Shown here: positions 1 to 8,806 of the stretch, piece by piece
Position numbering within the stretch: the stretch's first letter is position 1
Layout of the letters: every line of letters starts with the position of its first letter
Origin: Phil1 sp964612925
GTDB lineage: Bacteria; Bacillota; Clostridia; Christensenellales; CAG-138
Length of the DNA: 28,785 nt
Assembly: GCA_964612925.1 (NCBI GenBank)
Contig: CAZTFU010000024.1
Location: 1 to 28,785, forward strand
Direction of reading: 5' to 3'
Notes under the pieces: model-generated
Databases searched by the model: none
What the model was told of the DNA's origin: nothing
Seen by the model: only the letters and a program-made list of their open reading frames with translations
Program-made: the position numbers and the translations under genes

Positions 1-1509
1 GGGCTGCTCATGCTCTTTGGCCCGCTGATTGATAAGACGAAGCACCGCAGCTTTGTCCCCCCCATTCCCTTCGTTGGCAAATTTGCCTATGCTACACGCT
101 ACATCATTCCCCCGGTTTTTGTTGTGGTAATGCTGCTGGGATTCCACTTTTCCAATGATTGCCCCTATGTTTATGGCTATGGAGAGATTGAAACGCCCAA
201 GCAGAATTATGTGCAGGAAGCGGAGAATATGATTGGGGATTCCTTCGGTGCCACCAACTTTGTGGCACTTGTGTATCCTAAGGATGACTATGGTATTGAA
301 TCCAAAATGCTGGCAGAGCTGGACACCTATGACGAAGTAGATTACTCTATGGGGCTGTCCAACGTGGAGGCAATGGATGGGTATATGCTGGCCGACAGGC
401 TGACGCCCCGACAGTTTGCGGAGCTTGCGGATATGGATTATGAGGTGGCACAGCTGATCTATGCCGCCTATGGTGCCAAAAACGAAGAATACGGCGAAAT
501 CATCGGCAGTCTTTCCACCTATTCTGTGCCGCTGATTGACATGATGCTGTTTGTCTGTGACCAGTTGGATGAGGGCATTGTTTCTCTTGAGAACGACCAG
601 ATGGATATGCTGAACGATGCCAGGATACAGATGGAGTCTGCAAAAAAGCAGCTTCAGGGGGAGCACTATAACCGGGTACTGGTCTATCTGAACCTGCCGG
701 AGGGCGGTGAAGAAACCTATGCCTTTTTGGATACCATGCGGGGAATTGCAAGAAAGTATTATCCGGAAGGAAATATCTACGTTGTCGGCGACTCCACCGT
801 GGAACAGGACTTTAAGCTGTCCTTTGCCACGGACAATCTGGTGGTTACAGTGGTGTCTATTCTAATCGTTCTGGTGGTGCTGCTGTTCACCTTCAAGTCT
901 GCGGCCATGCCCCTGCTGCTGATTATGGTGATTCAGGGCTCCATCTGGATCAACTTCTCCATTCCGGTCTTTACAGATGCCCCGCTGTTCTTTATGAGCT
1001 ATCTGGTGGTCAGCTCCATTCAGATGGGGGCCAACATTGACTACGCCATCGTCATTGCCAGTCGGTATCAGGAGATTAAGAATCAGTATGACCATAAGAC
1101 CGCCATTGTAGAGACCATGAACTTTGCCTTCCATACCATTTTGACCTCCGGCTCCATTTTGACCATTGCAGGCACCCTGATTGGCAGCATGACTTCGGAG
1201 GCAGCCATTGTAGGCATTGGCCAGAGCCTTGGCCGGGGCACCCTGATTTCCATTGTGCTGGTCATGTTTGTGCTCCCCCAAATCCTGCTGGTGGGCAGCA
1301 AACTGGCGGACAAAACCTCCTTCTCTGTAAAGCATGGGGTAGTCAGGAAGCAGGAGGCAGCGGGGCGTGTGCGGGTAGATGGCTTCGTCCGTGGGGAAGT
1401 CCACGGGGTGGTCAACGGAATTGTCCGTGCAGACATCGACGGAGATGTCAATCTGATGCTGCTTTCCGGGGAAATGAAAGAGGAAGGAGAACACAATGAG
1501 GAAGAATAA
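1..1509 (+). CDS. MMPL/RND-family transporter, C-terminal half (5' end outside window)
   Basis: The frame is open from the first base of the window, so the gene starts upstream; about 502 codons are visible. The visible part has the layout of the second half of an MMPL/RND pump: one membrane helix (about residues 28-46), an extracytoplasmic domain of about 230 residues, then a block of five helices (about residues 281-425). The block contains the family-typical segment QMGANIDYAIVIASRY. Known MMPL proteins export lipids or other hydrophobic molecules with proton energy; the substrate here cannot be read. After the last helix comes a tail rich in Val-x-Gly steps (about residues 440-480) and an acidic end. 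The stop overlaps the start of the next gene by 14 bases, so the two are probably co-translated. Leu is mostly CTG and Ile ATT/ATC, unlike genes to the right of the tRNA cluster. Confidence 0.9.
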   Translation, partial: GLLMLFGPLIDKTKHRSFVPPIPFVGKFAYATRYIIPPVFVVVMLLGFHFSNDCPYVYGYGEIETPKQNYVQEAENMIGDSFGATNFVALVYPKDDYGIESKMLAELDTYDEVDYSMGLSNVEAMDGYMLADRLTPRQFAELADMDYEVAQLIYAAYGAKNEEYGEIIGSLSTYSVPLIDMMLFVCDQLDEGIVSLENDQMDMLNDARIQMESAKKQLQGEHYNRVLVYLNLPEGGEETYAFLDTMRGIARKYYPEGNIYVVGDSTVEQDFKLSFATDNLVVTVVSILIVLVVLLFTFKSAAMPLLLIMVIQGSIWINFSIPVFTDAPLFFMSYLVVSSIQMGANIDYAIVIASRYQEIKNQYDHKTAIVETMNFAFHTILTSGSILTIAGTLIGSMTSEAAIVGIGQSLGRGTLISIVLVMFVLPQILLVGSKLADKTSFSVKHGVVRKQEAAGRVRVDGFVRGEVHGVVNGIVRADIDGDVNLMLLSGEMKEEGEHNEEE

Positions 1510-4500
1510 AGTATCGGTGCTCTGCCTGGCTCTGGTGATTCTGCTTGGTGCTGCCATGCCGGCATTTGCTGTAGGAACAGATACGGATGCCACGTCCGTA
1601 CAGGAAGAGACTGCCGTAGAAAATTATGCGGAAACGATCTATATCGAGAGCGCAGAGGACTTAGTGCAGCTGGCGAAGGATTGTCAGCTGGACACCTGGT
1701 CCCTTGGCAAACGGGTTGTCCTGAAAAACGATATATCCCTGGCGCAGACGGACTTTCAGCAGATTCCCACCTTTGCCGGGCTGTTTGACGGAAATGGGCA
1801 CACAATCAGCGATTTNNNNNNNNNNNNNNNNNNNNNNNNNNNNNNNNNNNNNNNNNNNNNNNNNNNNNNNNNNNNNNNNNNNNNNNNNNNNNNNNNNNNN
1901 NNNNNNNNNNNNNNNAGATTCCCACCTTTGCCGGGCTGTTTGACGGAAATGGGCACACAATCAGCGATTTCTGTTTGACGGGTACTCTGACCCCGGCGGG
2001 CTTGTTTGGGAAGCTCCAGGCCACGGGCATTGTAAAGGATTTAACCCTGAGTGGCACGGTAATGCCCAGTGGCGATGGAAAGTTCGTTGGGGGCATTGTG
2101 GGGGAAAACTATGGAACCATTCTGGGCTGCACCTTTACAGGCAATGTGACGGGGGCAGGCAACGTGGGCGGCATTGCCGGCATTAACGCCCTGACCGGAA
2201 AGATTACCGACTGCGAAGTGAGCGGCTTACTCATTGGCACGGATATGACGGGAGGCGTGACCGGCTGCAATTTGGGCTATGTCTCCAATTCTGTCAACAG
2301 GGCCTATATCAACACCGCCAGTGCCGATGCAGGGGTGGGCCTTGAGGACGTCAACCTTGATTTTCTGACGGATATTTCCAAGCTGACCTCCATGGATGTT
2401 TCCTCAGCGGCGACGGACACAGGCGGCATTGCCGGGTATTCCTCCGGCATTATCCAGGGCTGCACAAACAAAGCCCCCGTTGGCTATCCCCATGTGGGCT
2501 ACAACGTGGGGGGCATTGTGGGAAGAAGCTGCGGGTATATTTCCTCCTGCACGAATTCTGCTGAGATCTATGGCAGAAAGGACGTGGGGGGCATTGCCGG
2601 GCAAATGGAGCCCTACATTGCAAAGAACCTGTCGGAAAGTGAGCTGGCCAAGCTGGAGCGACAGCTTGAAGAATTGGATGCGCTGGTGGATGTGGCCATG
2701 GAGCACGCTGAAAATGCATCCAGTGCGCTGACAAACCGGCTGAAGGGGATCTCCTCTTCCATAAGCTCTGCAGGCTCGGCGGCTAAGGATATCCGTGCCA
2801 CAGGTACCATTTCCAGCAGTGTAACCGGCAGTGCGGACAGCAGCGCAGACGGAAGCATCACCGTGACTCCCATTGAGGGCAGTGTGGACGGTGGTATTCA
2901 TGCAGAGGATGGGTCTGTGTCCGTTGGCGGTATTCATGTAGGCGACGGGTCCATTTCCGGGGGCGGCATCCATGTAGGGGAAGGCGACCTTTCAGCTGGT
3001 GTGAGCGGCTCCCTGTCAGGAAGCGTAGAGGGAGAAGGCAATTCCTCTATCGGCGCAGGATTGGATGTGCAGACGCAAATCAATATCAGCACCAATATGG
3101 CAGGGCTTTCCTCTGCCCTGTATGGGATGGCCGGGCAGATGAGCATGCTGAGCGACGAGCTGGGCGGTGCCTCTGATGAGCTGCTGGGGGATGTAGAGCA
3201 AATGCGGGTCAAGATCAATGAAATCACGAAAAATGGATTTGATCTTCTCATGGGCAACGGGGAGGAAGATATTGTTGTTGACGACAGCAGCAGGATAAAC
3301 ATTGACCTGGTTACGCTGGGAAAGGTATACGAAAGCACCAACACCGGCACCATCGATGGGGATATCAACGTTGGCGGCATTGTTGGCAGCATGGGCATGG
3401 AATACGCTCTGGATCCCGAGGATGATTTGAATGTGAATATTGACAGCTCCACCAAGAGGAAGTACGAGGTCAGGGCGGTCATTCAGCATTGTAAAAACAC
3501 GGGGGAGGTTTTATCAAAGCGCAATTATGCAGGGGGGATTGCCGGGAAAATGGATCTGGGCTTAGTGGCGCAGTGCGAATCCTACGGCAGCATCTCCAGC
3601 GAAAGCGGGAACTATGTGGGGGGCATTGCCGGCATCTGTGGCTCCACCGTTCGCCATTGCTTCTCAAAATGCACCCTCTCCGGCAACAAATATGTGGGTG
3701 GCATCGTCGGTTCCGGGGTAGAGGAAACGAAAAGCGGAAACAGCAGCACGGTGGCCGCCTGCTATGCCATTGTATCCATTACGGAGTATGGACAATACGC
3801 CGGTGCCATTTCCGGTGCCTACGCAGGCGCATTCCTTGAAAACTACTTTGTGTCAGAGGAGCTTGCGGGTATTGATCGGATGAGTTATGCAGGCTGTGCG
3901 GAACCTCTTGCATATACAGAGCTGCTGGCGCACTTTGAACAGCGGGAAGAAAGGCAAGAGACAGTTCTGGAAGATCCTGTCCCCACTTCTGACGAGGTAG
4001 CAATGGAGGAAAGCGAAGCGGAAGATACGGTAGCGGACATACCGGAAGAGGATGCAACAGAGGATGCAGCCCCGGAAGAGACAGACGACGATGCACCTAT
4101 TGTAGTCGTTTCTGCTATGGAGCTTCCGGATGCATTTGAGAAATTCAACCTGCAGTTTGTGGCAGACGGGGAAGTCCTCTACGCCGATGTTTTTGATTAC
4201 GGTGCCACCTTCTCCCAGGATGTATTCCCGAACATCCCTGAAAAAGAAGGATATTATGCCTATTGGGACAGGACGGAGCTGGAGAACCTTCGGTTTGATA
4301 CCACGGTGACGGCAGTATATGTTCCCTACATCACTTCCCTTACCAGTGAGGCTGTCCGGAATGGAGTTAGACCCATTTTCTTTGTGGAGGGAGATTTTGG
4401 AGAATCTGATGCGCTCATCGCCACCTCTATGGCCTTGACACCTCATGATTTTCATATCCCGGAGAATGTGTGGGAGGCCGTTGAGAAGAGTTTTGCGGAC

Positions 4501-6237
4501 TTGAAGGTCAACACCAAGGTGGTAGAGCAGTGGCGGCTCCAGCTTTCTGAGGGCATAACGGGAATGCACACCATCCGGTATCTTCCTCCCGATGGGGATG
4601 CAGAGCATATGGATGTATATGTCCTGAAAGACGGTGCGTGGCAGGAGTTAGAAAGCAGAGTTGTCGGGAGTTATATCGTCTTTACGGCAGAAGGAAACGA
4701 GATGGAAATCGCCATCGTCCATAGCAGGGATACATGGTGGGCATGGTTGATTGTTTCTATTCTGATTCTTGCAGTCGTGCTCGTATTGGTAGGCTTCATC
4801 TGCAAGCTTGCAAAACGTAAGCGCGGAGACGCATCCGCCACGCACTTGGAAGAGCCCGACGATGAGAATGCCGCTGCTCCAGAGCAAAAGGCGCAGGTGG
4901 AACAGGCATCACAGACAGAGCAGACAAAAAACAAAAAGCGTGGCTGGCTCACTCCACTACTGATACTTCTTGCGCTGCTGCTGGGAATCGCTGGCACATC
5001 GACCTTTTTCCTGCTTCCTGGTTTGATGGCGGAGAAAGGTGCCTACGAGCTTCTGAAAGCCTATGCGGAAGAGGATACAGTATCCATGGAGCTGTCCGGG
5101 GAAATTGACGTGGGCGAAAAGCACCTTTCTCTCTCTGCTCTCGTAGATAGAACGGTACTGAATGGTCAGTCCATTACTGCCATTTGTGAAAACGGAAGAA
5201 CTCTGTACTATGCCGATGGTACGGTTTTTATGGAAAACGGCACAGCCTACCACATCAGCACAGAGCTCCCGGATTACTCCCGCCTTTTGGAGCTATCCAT
5301 GGAGCTGTATAAGCGTATCGAGGTGAAGGAAGTTAACGGTGTTTACTCCATTACGGCAGAAGGAAGGGATGCAAGAGAGATTCTGGAGCTGCTCATTCCC
5401 ACTGCTGCTGCCTATCTCCCCGATACCGATTCGCTGTTGGTGGAACTGGGTACAAGGAATGGTGCTCTTTCAAAGATAACCTTTTCCGGAAGTGGCCACC
5501 TCGGCGACGAAGGGCATACCGCCTACTCAGTCCGTGCCGAGTTGACAATGGTGGAAAAGGCGCAGAAAGAAATCCCTGCTGCGGTTAAGGATGCTCTTGT
5601 CAATAACAACCCTGAGGATGGCGAAACGCTGACTGAAGATTTGTATAGGCTCCTGATGGGCTGGCAGAGCCTGAATGCAGCAAGCCCGCTGGCGGCGGAG
5701 GTGTGCTTCCAGGTGGGTTGCGGGGTGTATGATTTGAACGAGCAACTGAAGCTGTATCGCTGGAGTGAATCTGATGGACCTATTTATTCTGCGCAGAAGA
5801 ACGGGTATGGATTGTATTTTACCGAAAATATCCTCTGCGACAGCAACGGTATCCGTGTTTCTGCCGCCGATGCCGCCAATCCGGATACGGCAAAGCTCTT
5901 GGATATTTTATATACCATCTGTATGCATGGCACCTTTCAATGCCGGACCAATGGCAACCAGTACACCTATGTGCTTGCTCTGGATGAGGATGGCATGGCA
6001 CAGATAGCCTATGCCATTGCACCGGAGACAAAGAAAATGAATATTATATTTTCTGCAGGAAGCCTGTGCATCGTTGTGGAGGATGAAAGCATCCGGCACA
6101 TGGAGCTCTCCATTAGCGGCGGCATGCAGGTGGTGCTGTCTAAGACAGACGTGGTCATCTCTGTTACTGTGGATTTGATAGAGGACAGCAGTGCTACCTT
6201 GCCTGAGAAGGTAAAAACAGCCATGGCGGAGGGCTAA
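1496..6237 (+). CDS. Large GLUG-repeat surface protein with two membrane anchors, interrupted by an assembly gap
   Basis: Starts at ATG 1496 behind an AAGGAG site, inside the end of the MMPL gene. The first 106 codons give a signal peptide (cut probably after AFA, residue 25) and the first GLUG-like strand; then 100 Ns follow. Collapsing the 55-bp duplicate around the gap gives one frame of about 1528 codons. In that numbering: GLUG repeats (many GGIVG/GGIAG steps, probable beta-helix) at about 95-325 and 550-740; a coiled coil plus Ser/Gly-rich insert at about 328-540; an acidic linker at 772-820; a beta-grasp-like segment at about 832-880; a helix at 1029-1053; a Lys/Arg-flanked loop of about 45 residues; a second helix at about 1100-1122; and a C-terminal beta-rich domain to the end. 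The topology predicts both large parts outside the cell. The C-terminal domain is unassigned; its strand pattern recalls LolA/LppX lipid carriers, which is my inference only. Confidence 0.85.
1761..1970. repeat. Identical 55-bp sequences on both sides of the N gap
   Basis: Bases 1761-1815 and 1916-1970 are identical, starting AGATTCCCACC and ending CAGCGATTT. The copies abut the Ns exactly on both sides. Merging them makes the codons continue as GAT TTC TGT TTG in the frame of both halves. This is what an unmerged overlap between two contigs looks like. A true tandem GLUG repeat would normally have diverged at DNA level. Confidence 0.9.
1816..1915. other. Assembly gap of exactly 100 Ns
   Basis: A run of 100 N marks a scaffold join of unknown true length. 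Read literally it shifts the gene out of frame and creates a false stop at about 1978. The flanking sequence suggests that the real gap length is negative, because the contig ends overlap. Confidence 0.99.
2890..2997 (+). repeat. Three tandem 36-bp units coding for GGIH repeats
   Basis: Three consecutive 12-residue units, each beginning GGIH (GGIHAEDGSVSV, GGIHVGDGSISG, GGIHVGEGDLSA), lie inside the Ser/Gly-rich insert of the GLUG protein. The units differ at DNA level at several third positions, so they are not very recent copies. The Gly and alternating hydrophobic pattern would suit a short beta-solenoid or a flexible spacer. Confidence 0.85.
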
Positions 6238-6699
6238 GTCCTCGAAGAACAAAGGCTGCTAAAGGATGCTTGTCGCACGGCTTTTTGACACGTTTTGCAA
6301 AAGAAGGTCAAAAACATGACGGCAGTATGATTCCAACAGACATGATGTAGAACGTTCACCGTGACTTATTGGAGACATCAGTCATTTTTGAGTGACGTCC
6401 TCAAGCGTTGGCAAGTCGTGACCTCCCCTCTTAGGGCGGTCATGACTTCCCGCTCGCTTTATCGCCCCATTTCTTTCCCACCAAAAAGTTGAGATGATAA
6501 GATAAACAACTCTGGACAGCCTGATCAGTCATTTGTTCCCATGGCACCGGAGTAGTGTTAGGCAGCGCCATAATTGCTCCATACATAGCATGGTACTTCG
6601 TAGCGCACAGACAAGCCCGAGTGCAAGGTTGTGTCAGAGACAACTGCAAATGATTGAAGTCATTCCACAATTTTGAGCAATCTGGGCATTTTTAAGCAT
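6238..6699. other. Gene-free stretch with inverted repeats at a compositional boundary
   Basis: No credible gene lies between the GLUG protein and the tRNA cluster. An 11-bp inverted repeat (6413-6423 with 6438-6448, one G-U pair) has no T-run on either side. A second one, GGGCATTT at 6684-6691 with AAATGCCC at 6706-6713, partly overlaps the tRNA terminator candidate. No clear terminator for the GLUG gene is seen. The stretch sits where codon usage changes, so it could hold the edge of an inserted segment, but I found no copy of a tRNA 3' end that would mark an attachment site. Confidence 0.5.
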
Positions 6700-6740
6700 A
6701 AAAACAAATGCCCGAAATGACACGGTTGTATCAATTCGGG
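6700..6740 (-). terminator. Probable intrinsic terminator of the tRNA operon
   Basis: Read on the minus strand just after tRNA-Gly, CCCGAA (6740-6735) pairs with TTCGGG (6716-6711). Three further base pairs lie inside the stem beyond an A-A mismatch. The stem is followed by CATTTGTTTTT. The stem is modest but the position and T-rich tail fit. Confidence 0.55.
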
Positions 6741-6749
6741 TATCTGTTA

Positions 6750-6823
6750 TGGAGCGGGTAAAGGGACTCGAACCCTCTATCTCAGCTTGGAAGGCTAATG
6801 TGTTACCATTACACTATACCCGC
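6750..6823 (-). tRNA. tRNA-Gly (anticodon TCC)
   Basis: The minus strand gives a full cloverleaf: acceptor GCGGGTA/TACCCGC, anticodon loop CTTCCAA, T-arm AGGGTTCGAGTCCCT and discriminator T, as is usual for bacterial tRNA-Gly. CCA is encoded. It is last in the six-gene operon and nearest to the compositional boundary. Confidence 0.97.
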
Positions 6824-6839
6824 TTGATATGCTGTTTTT

Positions 6840-6924
6840 TGGTGCGGGCGAAGAGATTTGAACTCATACGCCTTGTGGCACCGGAACCTAAATCCGGCGC
6901 GTCTGCCAATTCCGCCACGCCCGC
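6840..6924 (-). tRNA. tRNA-Leu (anticodon TAG)
   Basis: Class II tRNA of about 85 bases with a long variable arm. Acceptor GCGGGCG/CGCCCGC, anticodon stem CCGGA/TCCGG with loop TTTAGGT, discriminator A and encoded CCA. TAG can read CTN leucine codons, which are abundant in this window. Confidence 0.97.
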
Positions 6925-6942
6925 ATTTTACATCAAATAAAA

Positions 6943-7018
6943 TGGTGACCCGTCGGAGATTCGAACTCCGGACACCTTGATTAAAAGTCAAGTGCTCTAC
7001 CGACTGAGCTAACGGGTC
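6943..7018 (-). tRNA. tRNA-Lys (anticodon TTT)
   Basis: Cloverleaf with acceptor GACCCGT/ACGGGTC, D-arm AGCTCAGTCGGTAGAGC, anticodon loop CTTTTAA, T-arm GGAGTTCGAATCTCC, discriminator A and encoded CCA. Confidence 0.97.
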
Positions 7019-7023
7019 ATGCT

Positions 7024-7099
7024 TGGCTGGGGTGGCAGGATTCGAACCTGCGGATACCGGAATCAAAATCCGGGGCCTTAGCCGCTTGGCGACACCCCA
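7024..7099 (-). tRNA. tRNA-Gln (anticodon TTG)
   Basis: Cloverleaf with acceptor TGGGGTG/CACCCCA, anticodon stem CCGGA/TCCGG and loop TTTTGAT, discriminator G and encoded CCA. The weak U1-A72 pair is typical of bacterial tRNA-Gln. It lies 5 bases upstream of tRNA-Lys in the transcript. Confidence 0.97.
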
Positions 7100-7134
7100 A
7101 TTCTGCACAAAAAGCACCTTTGGGGAAAAGTAAA

Positions 7135-7212
7135 TGGGGTGGGTAGTGGGACTCGAACCCACGACCTCCAGAGCCACAATCTGGCATTCTAACCAACTGA
7201 ACTATACCCACC
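7135..7212 (-). tRNA. tRNA-His (anticodon GTG)
   Basis: Anticodon stem CCAGA/TCTGG with loop TTGTGGC. The acceptor carries an encoded extra 5' G (position -1) opposite C73, the identity mark of tRNA-His. CCA is encoded. Confidence 0.97.
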
Positions 7213-7219
7213 ATATACT

Positions 7220-7296
7220 TGGCACGCCCGCAGGGATTCGAACCCTGGACCTACGGCTTAGAAGGCCGTTGCTCTATCCTGCTGAGCTACAGGCGC
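7220..7296 (-). tRNA. tRNA-Arg (anticodon TCT)
   Basis: First gene of the operon. Anticodon stem ACGGC/GCCGT with loop CTTCTAA, T-arm CAGGGTTCGAATCCCTG, discriminator G and encoded CCA. The acceptor GCGCCTG/CGGGCGT has a G1-U72 and a U6-G67 wobble, slightly unusual but compatible with function. Confidence 0.95.
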
Positions 7297-7319
7297 TCAC
7301 GCACCCCCTTAGGCGCTTT

Positions 7320-7364
7320 ACTGTCGGCCTCGCCCGGAAAGGCCTTCCGCCCTCTGCCGACAGT
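7320..7364 (-). promoter_or_regulatory. Hairpin in the leader of the tRNA operon
   Basis: Between the promoter and tRNA-Arg the transcript folds back on itself: ACTGTCGGC (7364-7356) pairs perfectly with GCCGACAGT (7328-7320). A smaller GC-rich stem, GGAA/TTCC around GGCC, sits inside. No T-run follows, so it is not a simple terminator. A 5' processing signal is a reasonable guess. Confidence 0.6.
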
Positions 7365-7369
7365 AAGGT

Positions 7370-7398
7370 ATTCTACCAGAAAATCTTGTTCCTGTCAA
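7370..7398 (-). promoter_or_regulatory. Sigma-A type promoter of the tRNA operon
   Basis: The minus strand shows a perfect -35 TTGACA (7398-7393), a 17-base spacer and the -10 TAGAAT (7375-7370). This is the best-matching promoter in the window and points straight at the six tRNA genes, as expected for stable RNA. Confidence 0.85.
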
Positions 7399-7474
7399 TG
7401 CCGTATTTAACATATCGTTTGGTTTTGTTTACAAAAGATATACAAAACCATTTATATCAAGCTACGGTTGACTG

Positions 7475-8407
7475 TTATTCGTCTATTTCAACGTCCAACC
7501 CGAACTCCTGCGGCAAAAAGCGAGGGCAGACGTTTTCGGATGTGCATATAACGCTTGCCGCAAGGCGTGTACCTATTTCGCAGGCTTCCGCTATTGATTT
7601 ACCGTATGTCAGGCCGATTACCGTGCCCGCAAAAAATGCGTCTCCTGCGCCGGTAGTGTCCTTTACTTCAACGCGCTTTGCGGGGACAATACCGCGTTCA
7701 CCATCTATTGTAGCGTATACTGCGCCGTTTTCGCCCATTGTTACGACCATGCGGGGTATTTGTGCGGCCTTTACGCGAATGCTTAACAGCTCTGCCATTT
7801 CTTCGGGCGTTTTATCCTCGTAATCATCGCTGAAAAGTATTCCCGCTTCCTGCTGATTGCATATAAAGCACTGCGTGGAGCGGAAAAAGTCACGCCGTTC
7901 GAATGCAATGCGCATGTTTGACACAACGGCGTACACGCTCTTATTATGCTTTTCCGCAAGTGCAAAAACAAGCTTAACTATATCCTTGTCGATATCTATT
8001 TCTAAGGCGATGCTGTCCGCTTTGGAGAATATTTCGTCTCCGTGAAGAACAAGCTCATCATATATCGGGTGAAGGTCAGGGCGCTTTGATATGGCCGCTT
8101 CAACATCGCCGTTGTTGCCGAAAACGGCAAGCCATGTACCCATACCGTCAGGCGTGGCACGAATGTGATCGGTGTTTACTTTGTGGCTTTTCAGCTTTTT
8201 TATAACATCCTCTCCGGTGCCCGTTTCATCAACAAGGCTGACAAATGTCGGTCGCAGTTCGACGTTTGCAATATCCTCGGCTATGTTTCTGCTTACGCCG
8301 CCGTGAACATGCTCCACTCTGCCGGCGTTTCTTCCGCCGGGAATATATATTTCGGAAGGATAACCCTTTATGTCAACAAATATCGCCCCGATAACAACAA
8401 TACCCAT
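7475..8407 (-). CDS. PfkB-family kinase (sugar or nucleoside kinase)
   Basis: 310 residues, usual length for ribokinase-like PfkB kinases, which phosphorylate a sugar or nucleoside hydroxyl with ATP in the cytoplasm. Visible motifs are the Gly-rich substrate lid GGVSRN (residues 36-41), CNQQEA (183-188) and the signature DTTGAGDAFFAGT (250-262), with D256 as the expected catalytic base. The N-terminal DIKG followed by GGVSRNIA recalls pseudouridine kinases, but no pseudouridine glycosidase is beside it, so the substrate is open. The start ATG has GGAGGA about 6 bases upstream and a TATAAT promoter. The gene is alone in its unit, between the tRNA promoter and the ABM gene. An AT-rich 8-bp inverted repeat (7421-7428 with 7442-7449) lies past the stop, without a T-run. 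Confidence 0.88.
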   Translation of the reverse strand: MGIVVIGAIFVDIKGYPSEIYIPGGRNAGRVEHVHGGVSRNIAEDIANVELRPTFVSLVDETGTGEDVIKKLKSHKVNTDHIRATPDGMGTWLAVFGNNGDVEAAISKRPDLHPIYDELVLHGDEIFSKADSIALEIDIDKDIVKLVFALAEKHNKSVYAVVSNMRIAFERRDFFRSTQCFICNQQEAGILFSDDYEDKTPEEMAELLSIRVKAAQIPRMVVTMGENGAVYATIDGERGIVPAKRVEVKDTTGAGDAFFAGTVIGLTYGKSIAEACEIGTRLAASVICTSENVCPRFLPQEFGLDVEIDE

Positions 8408-8441
8408 TTTTTCCTCCGTTTTCGGCAGTTCGTGTGTCTTG

Positions 8442-8470
8442 ATTATACCATGCTTAAAGACTATATAAAA
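8442..8470 (-). promoter_or_regulatory. Promoter candidate of the PfkB kinase
   Basis: The minus strand has TATAAT (8447-8442) preceded by TGG, an extended -10. The -35 region is poor. It lies about 40 bases before the start codon. Confidence 0.6.
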
Positions 8471-8481
8471 GAGCGGTTATA

Positions 8482-8775
8482 CTAATTTGCACGCAGAACT
8501 TCAACTTTGGTATCCATTACATAACGTTGCTTTATTTCTTTAAGAAGCTGCATGTGCGGTTGGGTAAGATGAAGCTGTTGTGCCGCTTTGCTTGTCCAAC
8601 GCTCTATTAAAATAAGCTCGTCCGCATCTACAGCGCCGTATGCGTATTTGTACAGAATACAGCCATCCTCTTTAAGTATTTCTTCCAATATGCCGTTTTT
8701 TATAATGTCGCTAATAAACGCTTCACGCCGGTTGGGGATGCACCTGTACGTTACTATCAAAGTTACTTCGTCCAT
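8482..8775 (-). CDS. Small antibiotic-biosynthesis-monooxygenase (ABM) domain protein
   Basis: 97 residues from ATG 8775, preceded by AGAGG at 8 bases. A longer frame opening at TTG 8835 would place its start inside the promoter, so I chose the inner one. The sequence has the ABM dimeric alpha/beta-barrel pattern: a beta strand TLIVTYRC, a helix through EAFISDIIKN, then GCILYKYAYG, ELILIERWTS and an HLTQPHMQLL helix. Family members include heme- and quinol-modifying monooxygenases and many proteins of unknown role. No substrate is evident. It is monocistronic, with its own promoter and 74 bases before the PfkB start. Confidence 0.8.
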   Translation of the reverse strand: MDEVTLIVTYRCIPNRREAFISDIIKNGILEEILKEDGCILYKYAYGAVDADELILIERWTSKAAQQLHLTQPHMQLLKEIKQRYVMDTKVEVLRAN

Positions 8776-8806
8776 GTCGTAAACCTCTTTTACAATTATA
8801 GACTTT

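Noticed and set aside
1083..1805. Long minus-strand frames opposite the MMPL and GLUG genes
   Set aside because: They are antisense shadows of GC-biased coding sequence; the plus-strand frames have clear domains and starts.
6440..6670. 76-codon minus-strand frame in the gene-free stretch
   Set aside because: It opens at TTG without a ribosome site, has no recognised domain, and the region has no other coding signs.
6750..6823. Attachment site in the tRNA-Gly 3' end
   Set aside because: I found no repeated copy of the tRNA end and no integrase in the window.
6749..7410. Open frames across the tRNA genes on both strands
   Set aside because: They only translate tRNA sequences; these give recurring false peptides such as GLEPTT.
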